Shown piece by piece: positions 8,646 to 16,713 of a stretch of 64,000 nt of DNA. The translations under genes and the position numbers were made by a program. Position 1 is the stretch's first letter. The number at the start of each line of letters is the position of its first letter. The DNA is taken from the NCBI GenBank assembly GCA_903938445.1, contig CAJADG010000039.1, positions 152,833 through 216,832 on the forward strand, written 5' to 3'. The notes beneath the pieces are model-generated. The model was not told where the DNA came from. It searched no databases and worked only from the letters and a program-made list of their open reading frames with translations. Origin of the DNA: an uncultured Bacteroidota bacterium. GTDB lineage: Bacteria; Bacteroidota; Bacteroidia; Chitinophagales; Chitinophagaceae.

Positions 8646-9305
8646 CTAATCAATTGCTCTATTTAAAAAATGAACTAAAGGAGATAATGTTTTAAAAATC
8701 TCTGTTGTTTTTTGAACAATTCCTTTGTCCAAAATTTCAGCATCTTTTAATGGAATAATAGCTGTAAAGCTTTTTAATTTTAAATATTCTATGGCAGGGT
8801 TGTCAATTTCATAACCCTTGGGCGGTCTTGACAATTTTGCTTCATCACTTAATGTACCAAAGGTATTAGCAAATTTTTTATTATTGATAATGCCAGAAAA
8901 TTCATTGTAGCAATAATCAATTTCTTGTCTTAGTTTTTGCAAGTCTGCCGCTTCGGGCATCCACAAACCACCTCCTATGAATGAATTGCCTGGTTCTAAA
9001 TGAAAATAATATCCGGCAGCTATAATTTTTTTTGCACCCTTACTAAAACTTGCTCCAAAATTATTTTTATAAGGGTCCTTGTTTTTACTAAAGCGAACAT
9101 CGCGATTAATTCTAAAAACACATTGTTTAGGCGTTAGTTCATTAAGGTTATTGTCAAATTTTTGAATTGCTGATAATGTAGTTTCAACAAACTGAAGAAA
9201 ATTATTTTTTGCAGCTTCATATTTAACCTTGTTTGCTAAAAACCATTCTCTATTATTATTCTTATGCAAACCCTTTAAAAATTGTAGGGTGGATGAGTCG
9301 ATCAT
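8646..9305 (-). CDS. DUF2461 (TIGR02453) family protein
   Basis: A 219-residue cytosolic protein of the DUF2461 family, recognised from FLKGLHKNNNREWF near the N-terminus, the FRINRDVRFSKNKDPYKNN block (about 64-82) and the GGGLWMPE motif. The family is widespread in bacteria and fungi and has no settled biochemical role. It is convergent with the peroxidase gene (9 nt between stops) and divergent from a DUF1801 gene. Confidence 0.88.
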   Translation of the reverse strand: MIDSSTLQFLKGLHKNNNREWFLANKVKYEAAKNNFLQFVETTLSAIQKFDNNLNELTPKQCVFRINRDVRFSKNKDPYKNNFGASFSKGAKKIIAAGYYFHLEPGNSFIGGGLWMPEAADLQKLRQEIDYCYNEFSGIINNKKFANTFGTLSDEAKLSRPPKGYEIDNPAIEYLKLKSFTAIIPLKDAEILDKGIVQKTTEIFKTLSPLVHFLNRAID

Positions 9306-9366
9306 ATTTGGTACATTTTAGTAAGATGTATAAATTTAGAAAGATTTTACCAATATCCTATTGAGT

Positions 9367-9774
9367 ATGAAAGAAACAAAGAAAGTATTATTGACTATTG
9401 ATGATTATATCAGTTTACAAGAAAAAGGTAAACAAGCTGGCTTGCAAAAAATTAGAGCAATTATCAAAAAAGTAGCTCCTAAAGCTACCGAAGGAATAAG
9501 TTATCAAATGCCGGTATTTAAACAAAATGGGAATCTTGTTTATTTTGCAGCAGCAAAAAATCATTATGGTTTTTACCCCACTTCAAAACCTATTGAAGTA
9601 TTTAAAGCTCAACTAGATGCCAAGGGATATACTTATTCCAAAGGGGCCATTCAATTTCCGGCTGATGAGCCATTACCTGTTAAACTTATCCAAGAAATTG
9701 TAAAGTTTAGGATTCAGGATAATGAAATGAAATTAGTAGCAAAAGAAAAAGCAAAAAAGGTTGCGAAAAAATAA
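9367..9774 (+). CDS. DUF1801 / YdhG-like (frataxin-like fold) protein
   Basis: A 135-residue protein of the YdhG/DUF1801 group, shown by the block KVAPKATEGISYQMPVFKQNGNLVYFAAAKNHYGFYP and a lysine-rich tail. Members have a small frataxin-like alpha/beta fold of unknown function. I start it at the ATG at 9367 rather than an in-frame TTG two codons upstream. Convergent with kup, 20 nt between stops. Confidence 0.85.
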   Translation: MKETKKVLLTIDDYISLQEKGKQAGLQKIRAIIKKVAPKATEGISYQMPVFKQNGNLVYFAAAKNHYGFYPTSKPIEVFKAQLDAKGYTYSKGAIQFPADEPLPVKLIQEIVKFRIQDNEMKLVAKEKAKKVAKK

Positions 9775-9794
9775 AGGCCCCAGTTTTTAAGTCT

Positions 9795-11786
9795 TTATTG
9801 ATTTTTATACACTCTCACTAAATCTAAATGATTGATAGGGGAAACAATCATTGGTACTGCTTCCACAATCACATCGCTCTTTTCTAAGCCAAATGCTTTT
9901 TCATCACTTTGTCCTAAATGTTTTAATTGGAAGTATCCTCTTAATAATAAACTATCGCGCAATGCAAATTCGTTTTCGATGGAAAGGAATTTTTCAATCA
10001 CTACAAATTTAAAGTCTGGCTCTGCATTGTACTTAGTACTACCATCTGGACGGATATGTAAATTCAATTCTTGCTTTGCCACTAATTCTTGTACGATTCT
10101 TTTAAAGTAGATTTCAGTTTTTGGTTGAATTCTAAAACCTAAATTGATATTAACTTTTATCACCTTATCGTCCACCAATTCTGAAACATCGTAATTCATT
10201 GTAAATGGCTCTTCGGTTCGATTAATGTGTAAAAACCAATACACATCGGCACGCTTTGGCTTTTTAGCAAATATGGACTTGATAATTTTCTCTTCAATTT
10301 GACCTCTGCTATTTGCCTTAGTTAAATAAATTAAATGCGTAGAGAATTTTTCAATGGCATCATCTTGACTTAATTCAATCAATTGTTCCGTATACTTTCC
10401 GATCTCTACAAATTTTACAAACTTATTATTGATTTTTCTTGCATAATACCACACATACATAGTTAAGAAAATGAATAATTCAAAGAATAAAAACATCCAT
10501 CTTTCCTTAATTTTAGCAACATTCGCAATGAAAAATGAAATTTCAACAATCGCGAATAAACCAATTACTAGTGTTACATATAATTGATTCCACTTTAATC
10601 TAAATTTTAAATAATAGTTTAAAAGCACAGTGGTCATCATCATGGCAACGGTGATTGAAAAACCATAAGCAGCTTGCATTGACATGGATGTTTTAAAATA
10701 CAAGATCATTAAAATACATCCAAACCATAAAATACTATTTACACTTGGAATATAAATTTGGCCTTTAATATCTGATGGTTGACGCACAGTCACTCTTGGC
10801 CAAAAGTTAAGGTTCATTGCCTCACTCACCAATGTAAATGATCCACTAATTAATGCTTGAGAAGCAATGATGGTTGCAGCAGTGGCGATGATTACACTTG
10901 GCAATAAAAACCAATGAGGAATCATTTCAAAAAACGGATTTAAGCCGTGCAATGTTGCATTATTTACTTCATCTAAACTTTTAAACTTCATGATCCATGC
11001 TGCTTGCCCTATATAATTAATCGTTAAACTTAGTTTTACAAACACCCATGTTAAACGAATATTTTTAATGCCGCAATGTCCCAAATCACTATATAAAGCT
11101 TCTGCTCCTGTGGTTGCTAAAAACACAGCGCCCAATAACCAAAAGCCCTTGGGATACTTCACTAATAATTCATAGCCATAATATGGATTCAAGATTTTTA
11201 AGATAGATGGATTTTGAAAAACATAGCTTGCTCCAAAAATTAAAATCATAAAAAACCACAACGCCATTATTGGGCCAAATAATTTTCCAATTTGATGGGT
11301 ACCGAATCTTTGAAAAAAGAATAAGGCTGAAATGATAGCAACTGTAATACCAATCGTTAATCCGTTACCTGGTACAATAATTTTTTCAAGTCCATTAACC
11401 GCATTTAATCCCTCAATTGCCGATGAAACTGAGATAGGTGGAGTAATGATACCATCCGCAAGTAAAGTGGTGGCTCCAAGTATAGTGATAATGGCTAATC
11501 CTTTGCTATAGCGTTTAACTAAGGCAAATAAGGAAAAAACACCTCCCTCGCCATGGTTATCTGCTCTTAGGGTTAACCAGATATATTTAACAGTCGTTTG
11601 AAAAAATAGGGTCCAAAAAATTAAACATACCCCACCAAATACTAAAATTTCATCAATTTTTCGCTCCCCTACAACCGCACTTAATACATATAAAGGGCTT
11701 GTTCCAATGTCACCATAAATAATTCCTAAGGCTACTAAAAGGGTTGCAATGGTTACTTTGTTATTACCCGAATGATGATTATCCAT
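9795..11786 (-). CDS. kup: Low-affinity potassium uptake transporter Kup
   Basis: Proton-coupled potassium symporter of the inner membrane. The 663-residue protein opens with the KUP signature GIIYGDIGTSPLYV (21-34), has about twelve hydrophobic segments up to residue ~450 and a hydrophilic cytosolic C-terminal domain, the normal architecture and length. It lies 110 nt downstream of a KdpE-like regulator gene on the same strand, with a KdpD-like kinase before that. Control by that pair is a reasonable inference because KdpDE senses potassium or osmotic state, although its classical target kdpFABC is absent here. Confidence 0.95.
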   Translation of the reverse strand: MDNHHSGNNKVTIATLLVALGIIYGDIGTSPLYVLSAVVGERKIDEILVFGGVCLIFWTLFFQTTVKYIWLTLRADNHGEGGVFSLFALVKRYSKGLAIITILGATTLLADGIITPPISVSSAIEGLNAVNGLEKIIVPGNGLTIGITVAIISALFFFQRFGTHQIGKLFGPIMALWFFMILIFGASYVFQNPSILKILNPYYGYELLVKYPKGFWLLGAVFLATTGAEALYSDLGHCGIKNIRLTWVFVKLSLTINYIGQAAWIMKFKSLDEVNNATLHGLNPFFEMIPHWFLLPSVIIATAATIIASQALISGSFTLVSEAMNLNFWPRVTVRQPSDIKGQIYIPSVNSILWFGCILMILYFKTSMSMQAAYGFSITVAMMMTTVLLNYYLKFRLKWNQLYVTLVIGLFAIVEISFFIANVAKIKERWMFLFFELFIFLTMYVWYYARKINNKFVKFVEIGKYTEQLIELSQDDAIEKFSTHLIYLTKANSRGQIEEKIIKSIFAKKPKRADVYWFLHINRTEEPFTMNYDVSELVDDKVIKVNINLGFRIQPKTEIYFKRIVQELVAKQELNLHIRPDGSTKYNAEPDFKFVVIEKFLSIENEFALRDSLLLRGYFQLKHLGQSDEKAFGLEKSDVIVEAVPMIVSPINHLDLVRVYKNQ

Positions 11787-11896
11787 TTTATTGATTTAGG
11801 GCACAAAGTTTTAGTATTATGCATCACTAAATAATAAATTAAACAAGTAGGATATAAAGATTTTATAAAGATGGAGATAAAGGCACCCAAAAACAG

Positions 11897-12574
11897 TTAA
11901 ATGAATCTATACCCAACCCCGCTTTCCGTAATAATATGTACTGGCTTATTGGGGTTCTGTTCAATTTTTTTTCGAATAGTGCCTACAAAAACTCTCAAGT
12001 ATTGTGTGTCAGATTGATAACCAACGCCCCAAATTTCTTTTAAAATAAATTGATGCGTTAATACTCTTCCCGCATTTTTTGCAAATAAAACTAGGAGTTT
12101 ATATTCTGTTGCAGTTAGTTTAACAGGTTCATTATTTACAAGTACAGTTCTGGCCAACAAATCAATTTGTAAATCATTAAATGTCAAAACTGTTTTATTG
12201 TCTTCAACTTTATTTCTGTTTAAACAAGCTCTTATTCTTGCCAACAATTCATTGGTTCTAAAAGGCTTGGTAACAAAATCACTAGCGCCATTGTCTAAAG
12301 CTTTTACAATTTCTTCTTCATTATCAAGCACAGAAATCATTATAATAGATTGATTGTACCAATTTTTTAACTCAACCAATAGGTCCTGTCCGCTTTTATC
12401 CGGCAACCCAATATCTAGCAATATTAAATCAGGGGGATGGTTAGCCGCTAATTGCAAACCCATTTCAGCCGTTTCAGCTTGTCTAACTCTATAGCCTTGA
12501 CTTTCTAAATTTATTTCTAATAGTTTTCTTATTTGCGGTTCATCATCAATGATGAGTATTTCTTCTTTATTCAT
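11897..12574 (-). CDS. kdpE: KdpE-like OmpR-family response regulator
   Basis: Two-domain DNA-binding response regulator, 225 residues. The receiver domain has acidic pocket Asp10-Asp11 and phospho-acceptor Asp54 (LLDIGLPD) with a conserved Lys in FVTKPF. A winged-helix output domain follows (about 130-225, ending SGVGYRFI). Similarity to KdpE is suggested by SVLDNEEEIVKALDNGASDFVTKPF and the partner kinase. Its start overlaps the end of the kinase gene by 8 nt, so the two are co-translated. The gene name is by family resemblance; no kdpFABC operon is visible. Confidence 0.82.
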   Translation of the reverse strand: MNKEEILIIDDEPQIRKLLEINLESQGYRVRQAETAEMGLQLAANHPPDLILLDIGLPDKSGQDLLVELKNWYNQSIIMISVLDNEEEIVKALDNGASDFVTKPFRTNELLARIRACLNRNKVEDNKTVLTFNDLQIDLLARTVLVNNEPVKLTATEYKLLVLFAKNAGRVLTHQFILKEIWGVGYQSDTQYLRVFVGTIRKKIEQNPNKPVHIITESGVGYRFI

Positions 12575-13655
12575 TATTAATATTATTTAAATAAGAAAAT
12601 TCAGCAGGCAATTTAATAATAAATTGAGCACCTTCATTTTCTATCGACTTTAATTCAATATTGCCATTGTGCGCTTCTACAAATCCTTTTGCTATGGATA
12701 ATCCTAACCCCGAACCACCTGTTTTATGATGTGGTAATCTATAAAACATATTAAAAACATAAGGAAGTTCATTCGCAGGAAAACCTGGCCCATTATCGAT
12801 TATCTCTAATTGACAAATATCATCAATTATTTGTACTTCAATTTTTATAGTAGTGCCAATGGGTGTATATCTAATCCCATTATGTATTAAATTGTACAAC
12901 ACCTGCTCCATTAACAAACTATCAATTTTTATTAATGGTAATTTATCATTAGAATGAAATTCTATTTTATACCCCCTTGATTGATCATCTAATTTTGCAA
13001 GTACAATATGAATTACTTCATTAATATCTGTCCAATCTAATTTTAATTTTATACTGCCGGATTCAAGGCGACTCATACTTAATAAATTCTCTACCTCTTT
13101 ATTTAATCTCAATCCCGCAATTTCAATTTGATTGATTAATTCTTTTTTATTGTTATCACTTAATTCCATATCATGATCCTTAATAGTATCTACTGCGCCA
13201 ATGATTGCTGCTATAGGCGTCTTCAGTTCATGTGATAAAGAATTAAGTAAGGTATTATATAGTTGAATTGATTTTTCTTTATCCTCTTTATCGCGATTAA
13301 TTTTTTCTGTTTCTTTTATTTTAAAACTTAAAGTAGTGTGTACTAAAGCAATAATAAAATACATTAAAAACATCAATCCATCTTCCCCATTGGCAATGTG
13401 AAATGTAAATAAAGGGGGTATGAAAAAGAAGTTCCAAATGAGTGCACTTAATATGGAGGAAATGAGAACAGTTTTAATATCAAAAATTAAAGCGAATAAG
13501 GAAACCACCATTAATAAAACAAGTGCAGGTATACGATACCCCCAAATGGGTACAGAGTAAAACAATAAAATGGCCACTCCAAATATGAGTATTACACTTA
13601 TCGGAAGTTGAAAGCGTTTTAAAAAAGATCCATTTTTTAATGAAAGCAAATCCAT
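12567..13655 (-). CDS. KdpD-like sensor histidine kinase lacking the N-terminal KdpD/USP sensor
   Basis: Membrane histidine kinase of 362 residues. Four closely spaced hydrophobic segments (about 18-110) correspond to the DUF4118 region of KdpD. Then come an H-box with His142 (SHELKTP), an N-box (LYNLIHNGIRYTP, about 256-268) and G-boxes (DNGPGF, GGSGLGLSIAKGF). Classical KdpD is about 900 residues with cytosolic KdpD and universal-stress domains plus a GAF domain before the kinase; here those are missing and the protein starts almost at the first membrane segment. This short form may rely on a separate KdpD-N protein or sense directly through the membrane. Confidence 0.8.
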   Translation of the reverse strand: MDLLSLKNGSFLKRFQLPISVILIFGVAILLFYSVPIWGYRIPALVLLMVVSLFALIFDIKTVLISSILSALIWNFFFIPPLFTFHIANGEDGLMFLMYFIIALVHTTLSFKIKETEKINRDKEDKEKSIQLYNTLLNSLSHELKTPIAAIIGAVDTIKDHDMELSDNNKKELINQIEIAGLRLNKEVENLLSMSRLESGSIKLKLDWTDINEVIHIVLAKLDDQSRGYKIEFHSNDKLPLIKIDSLLMEQVLYNLIHNGIRYTPIGTTIKIEVQIIDDICQLEIIDNGPGFPANELPYVFNMFYRLPHHKTGGSGLGLSIAKGFVEAHNGNIELKSIENEGAQFIIKLPAEFSYLNNINNE

Positions 13656-13716
13656 GGGCGAAAGTTAAATCAAAACTAGACTGAATAATATAAAGAAGAT
13701 GTAAAAATTTACTTAG

Positions 13717-13724
13717 TACTTTTG
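13717..13724 (+). promoter_or_regulatory. TAnnTTTG -7 box upstream of the OYE gene
   Basis: TACTTTTG is an exact -7 consensus match, placed 19 nt before the ATG at 13744. No TTTG lies at the usual distance upstream, so this rests on a single element. Confidence 0.28.
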
Positions 13725-13743
13725 GTAATTCAACATTACCTGT

Positions 13744-14808
13744 ATGTCTATTTTATTTTCGCCTCTTACCCTAAAATCGGTGACGCTAAAAAACAGAATT
13801 GCCATTTCTCCAATGTGCCAGTATTCGGCTAAAGATGGTTTCCCAAATGATTGGCATTTGGTTCACTTAGGAAGCAGGGCTGTTGGAGGTGCAGGGCTGA
13901 TCATTGCAGAAGCTTGCGCAGTTGTACCAGAAGGAAGAATTTCTCCATTTGATATCGGTATTTGGAAGGATGAACATATTGAAGCACACCTGCGCATTAC
14001 AAAATTTATAGAAAGTCAAGGAGCTATTTCTGCTTTGCAATTGGCACATGCGGGCCGTAAAGCCAGTTGTGATACACCCTGGAATGGTGGTGGCTATTTG
14101 CAAAATGATGTAAATGCCTGGCAAATTGTAGGACCAAGTAGTATTCCATTTAAACCAGGAGCACCTACTCCAAATGAACTTACTATTGAGGATATTAAAC
14201 AAGTAGTACTTGCATTTCAACTAGCAGCTGAGCGTAGTTTAAAAGCAGGCTACAAAATAATTGAAATTCATGCAGCACATGGCTACCTTCTTCATCAATT
14301 TTTATCTCCTCTAAGCAATCAAAGAACGGATGATTATGGAGGAAGTTTTGAAAACAGAGTCAGATTGTTATTAGAAGTAGTAGATGCTATTAGTGCTGTT
14401 TGGCCTTCCACACTGCCTTTGTTTGTACGTATTTCTGCTACGGATTGGAGAGATGGAGGTTGGGATTTAGAGGAATCCATTGAATTAGTTAAAATGTTGA
14501 AGCTAAAAGGAGTGGACTTAATTGATACTTCCACAGCAGGAAATATTTTTGATGCTCAAATTCCAGTTGCTCCAGGATATCAAGTTAACTTTGCAAAAGC
14601 GATCAAAAAAGAGGGCTCCATATTAACGGGTGCTGTTGGACTTATTACATCAGCACAACAAGCAGAAGAAATTTTGCAAGATGCGTCAGCGGATTTAATT
14701 TTAATAGGAAGGCTTGCACTTAGAGATCCTTATTTCCCCTTAAATGCTGCAAAGCAATTCAATGAAAATGTAAAATGGCCTTTACAATATGAAAGAGGTA
14801 AAATTTAA
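13744..14808 (+). CDS. namA: NADH:flavin oxidoreductase, YqjM/NamA-type old yellow enzyme
   Basis: FMN enzyme that reduces activated C=C bonds (enones, nitro compounds) with NADPH. The 354-residue TIM barrel carries the YqjM-class signature: Cys25 and Tyr27 in SPMCQYSA, the substrate-binding pair His176 and His179 in EIHAAHGYLLHQFLSP, and SNQRTDDYGGSFENR directly after. These place it in the thermophilic-like OYE class rather than the classical one. It is followed 24 nt later by a zinc alcohol dehydrogenase on the same strand; the two would reduce an enal and an aldehyde in sequence (inference). The symbol is by family. Confidence 0.9.
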   Translation: MSILFSPLTLKSVTLKNRIAISPMCQYSAKDGFPNDWHLVHLGSRAVGGAGLIIAEACAVVPEGRISPFDIGIWKDEHIEAHLRITKFIESQGAISALQLAHAGRKASCDTPWNGGGYLQNDVNAWQIVGPSSIPFKPGAPTPNELTIEDIKQVVLAFQLAAERSLKAGYKIIEIHAAHGYLLHQFLSPLSNQRTDDYGGSFENRVRLLLEVVDAISAVWPSTLPLFVRISATDWRDGGWDLEESIELVKMLKLKGVDLIDTSTAGNIFDAQIPVAPGYQVNFAKAIKKEGSILTGAVGLITSAQQAEEILQDASADLILIGRLALRDPYFPLNAAKQFNENVKWPLQYERGKI

Positions 14809-14832
14809 TTAATAAAATAAAAACAACAAAAT

Positions 14833-15879
14833 ATGTTCCCGACTAAATCCTTTGCAGCAATTTCTGCTACCACTCCACTTGAAGCTTATTCATTTGAGCG
14901 TCGTGCAGTTGGTGAGAAAGATGTACAAATAGAAATTTTATACTGTGGCGTTTGTCATAGTGATTTACACCAAGCAAAAAACGAATGGGGTGGCTCAATT
15001 TATCCAATGGTGCCAGGGCATGAAATTGTAGGTAAAGTTATTAGTGTGGGCGCTGGTGTTACTAAATTTAAAGTGGGTGACTTAGCAGGTGTTGGTGTAA
15101 TGGTAGATAGCTGTAGACATTGTGCAAGTTGTAAACAAGATTTAGAAAATTATTGTGAGGAAGGTATGACAGGTACTTACAATGCTAAAGAAAGAGATGG
15201 TGCTGGAATTACAATGGGTGGTTATTCTACTCAAATTGTTGTTGATGAACATTACACCGTTCATATTTCTCCAAAACTAAATTTAGCTGCCGTTGCTCCA
15301 TTGCTTTGTGCAGGTATCACTACATATTCTCCATTGGTTTTTGCAGGCGTGAAAAAAGGAATGAAAGTAGCGATAGTAGGTTTGGGAGGATTAGGTCATA
15401 TGGGTGTTAAATTCGCAGTATCCTTTGGCGCCGAAGTAACAGTAATTAGTACTTCTCCTAACAAAGAAGCAGATGCCAAAAAATTGGGTGCCACTCATTT
15501 TTTAGTGAGTACGAATGAAACTGACATGAAAAAATACAGCAACTATTTTGATGTGATATTAGATGCAATTTCTGCTAACCATGATTATACCCAATATTTA
15601 AACTTATTAGCATTAAACGGAAAGTTAATGGTAGTAGGATTGCCTACTGAAGCACCAAAAGTGCAACCATTCTCATTGGTTTCAAACCGTCGCAGTGTCA
15701 TTGGATCTTGTATTGGTGGCATGAAAGAAACACAAGAAATGCTTGATTATTGTGCTGAACATAATATCGTATCAGATATCGAAGTGATTCCAATGCAAAA
15801 TATTAATGAGGCTTACGAAAGAATGTTAAAGGGCGATGTTAAATATCGTTTTGTAATTGACTTAGCAAGTTTAAAATAA
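14833..15879 (+). CDS. NAD(P)-dependent zinc alcohol dehydrogenase, CAD/YahK type
   Basis: Medium-chain dehydrogenase (348 residues) that interconverts aldehydes and alcohols, usually preferring NADPH in the YahK/cinnamyl-alcohol group. Catalytic zinc ligands are Cys38 (CGVCHSD) and His63 (PGHEIVG). The structural zinc is held by Cys94, Cys97, Cys100 and Cys108 (CRHCASC..ENYC). A Rossmann motif GLGGLGHMG follows near residue 180. It shares a transcript with the OYE gene and is closed by a perfect terminator 22 nt after the stop. Confidence 0.92.
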   Translation: MFPTKSFAAISATTPLEAYSFERRAVGEKDVQIEILYCGVCHSDLHQAKNEWGGSIYPMVPGHEIVGKVISVGAGVTKFKVGDLAGVGVMVDSCRHCASCKQDLENYCEEGMTGTYNAKERDGAGITMGGYSTQIVVDEHYTVHISPKLNLAAVAPLLCAGITTYSPLVFAGVKKGMKVAIVGLGGLGHMGVKFAVSFGAEVTVISTSPNKEADAKKLGATHFLVSTNETDMKKYSNYFDVILDAISANHDYTQYLNLLALNGKLMVVGLPTEAPKVQPFSLVSNRRSVIGSCIGGMKETQEMLDYCAEHNIVSDIEVIPMQNINEAYERMLKGDVKYRFVIDLASLK

Positions 15880-15901
15880 TAATGATCATTTTAAAGATTA
15901 T

Positions 15902-15933
15902 AAAAAAGCCGATTCAATTGAATCGGCTTTTTT
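15902..15933. terminator. Bidirectional rho-independent terminator
   Basis: A 32-nt perfect palindrome: an A6 run, the GC-containing arms GCCGATTCA / TGAATCGGC around a central AT, and a T6 run. Because both ends carry the poly-U equivalent, it can stop the plus-strand OYE-ADH transcript and the minus-strand DinB-like transcript, whose stop is at 15951. Confidence 0.9.
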
Positions 15934-15950
15934 AATTTATTCATACTAAT

Positions 15951-16406
15951 CTAGGCAACAATATCTTTGATAATACTGATATGATGATTCGTATGAATTC
16001 CTAAAAAAGGGAATGTTTGTGATTTATTTAATTTGCCAAAAATTGGATGGGTAAAAAATTGATTTTTAGTGCAATTATTAAGCTCCTCAATTGCTTTTTT
16101 AGCATTAGCAATACTGTCGTTTAAATGTGTTGCAGTCAAATGCTCCAGAGGCATTACAGCTGCTGGCGCTTTTGCTTTACCTCTTGGAAATTTTCCAGTC
16201 AAAAAGACGAAAAATTTTTTAATACTAAAATTGCGCTTGTACTCATTAGGATTTGATTTTTTAATCGTTTCTGTAATTTTAATAATTACCAAGCATACAT
16301 GTTCAATATGCCAGCCAATATTTACTTCTGAAATAGCGCCATTCACTTTTTCACTTACTGGAATATAAGTGCTCAATTGATCGACTAAGGAAATTAATTT
16401 TTTCAT
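15951..16406 (-). CDS. DinB-superfamily (DUF1569-like) protein
   Basis: A 151-residue four-helix-bundle type protein related to DUF1569/DinB. Hallmarks are WHIEHVCLVI (about 32-41) with a metal-ligand-like His and the C-terminal HPIFGKLNKSQTFPFLGIHTNHHISIIKDI segment with a conserved His cluster. Members of the superfamily are often metal-dependent thiol-related transferases, but this one has no assigned activity. The CDGSH gene lies 24 nt upstream on the same strand, so they may be co-transcribed. Confidence 0.78.
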   Translation of the reverse strand: MKKLISLVDQLSTYIPVSEKVNGAISEVNIGWHIEHVCLVIIKITETIKKSNPNEYKRNFSIKKFFVFLTGKFPRGKAKAPAAVMPLEHLTATHLNDSIANAKKAIEELNNCTKNQFFTHPIFGKLNKSQTFPFLGIHTNHHISIIKDIVA

Positions 16407-16430
16407 TCTATACTATTCGATGCAATTGAA

Positions 16431-16655
16431 TTAAGCAGTTTTTTTAGGAGGCAATGCAAATGCTTTTGCTTCATGAGCAAATTGACCATTATGTGCTCCA
16501 TCGCAAAATGGTTTGTTTTTGCTTAAACCACAACGACATAACCCCACTACTTCTCTTCCTGCTAAATCATAAGTGTTTCCTTCTCTATCAACGATTGTAA
16601 AATCGCCTTCCACTTTTAAGGAACCATTGTTGTTAATTGTAATTTTTGTAGACAT
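16431..16655 (-). CDS. CDGSH iron-sulfur domain protein
   Basis: A 74-residue protein with one CDGSH domain: CRCGLSKNKPFCDGAH gives the 3-Cys-1-His [2Fe-2S] ligands Cys40, Cys42, Cys51 and His55, matching the family consensus. The N-terminal half is a small beta-sheet with TIVDREGNTYDLAGREVVGLCRCG, as in bacterial stand-alone members. The role is in iron-sulfur or redox homeostasis; no specific partner is known. Confidence 0.92.
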   Translation of the reverse strand: MSTKITINNNGSLKVEGDFTIVDREGNTYDLAGREVVGLCRCGLSKNKPFCDGAHNGQFAHEAKAFALPPKKTA

Positions 16656-16713
16656 ATTTTTAAATTTTGAGATTGAAAATTAAGTTAATTAAAGCAAACC
16701 CATGCAACTATTA

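Noticed and set aside
13867..14220. Open reading frame on the minus strand inside the OYE gene
   Set aside because: Low-complexity protein with no family match, lying entirely within a well-supported enzyme gene; a shadow frame.
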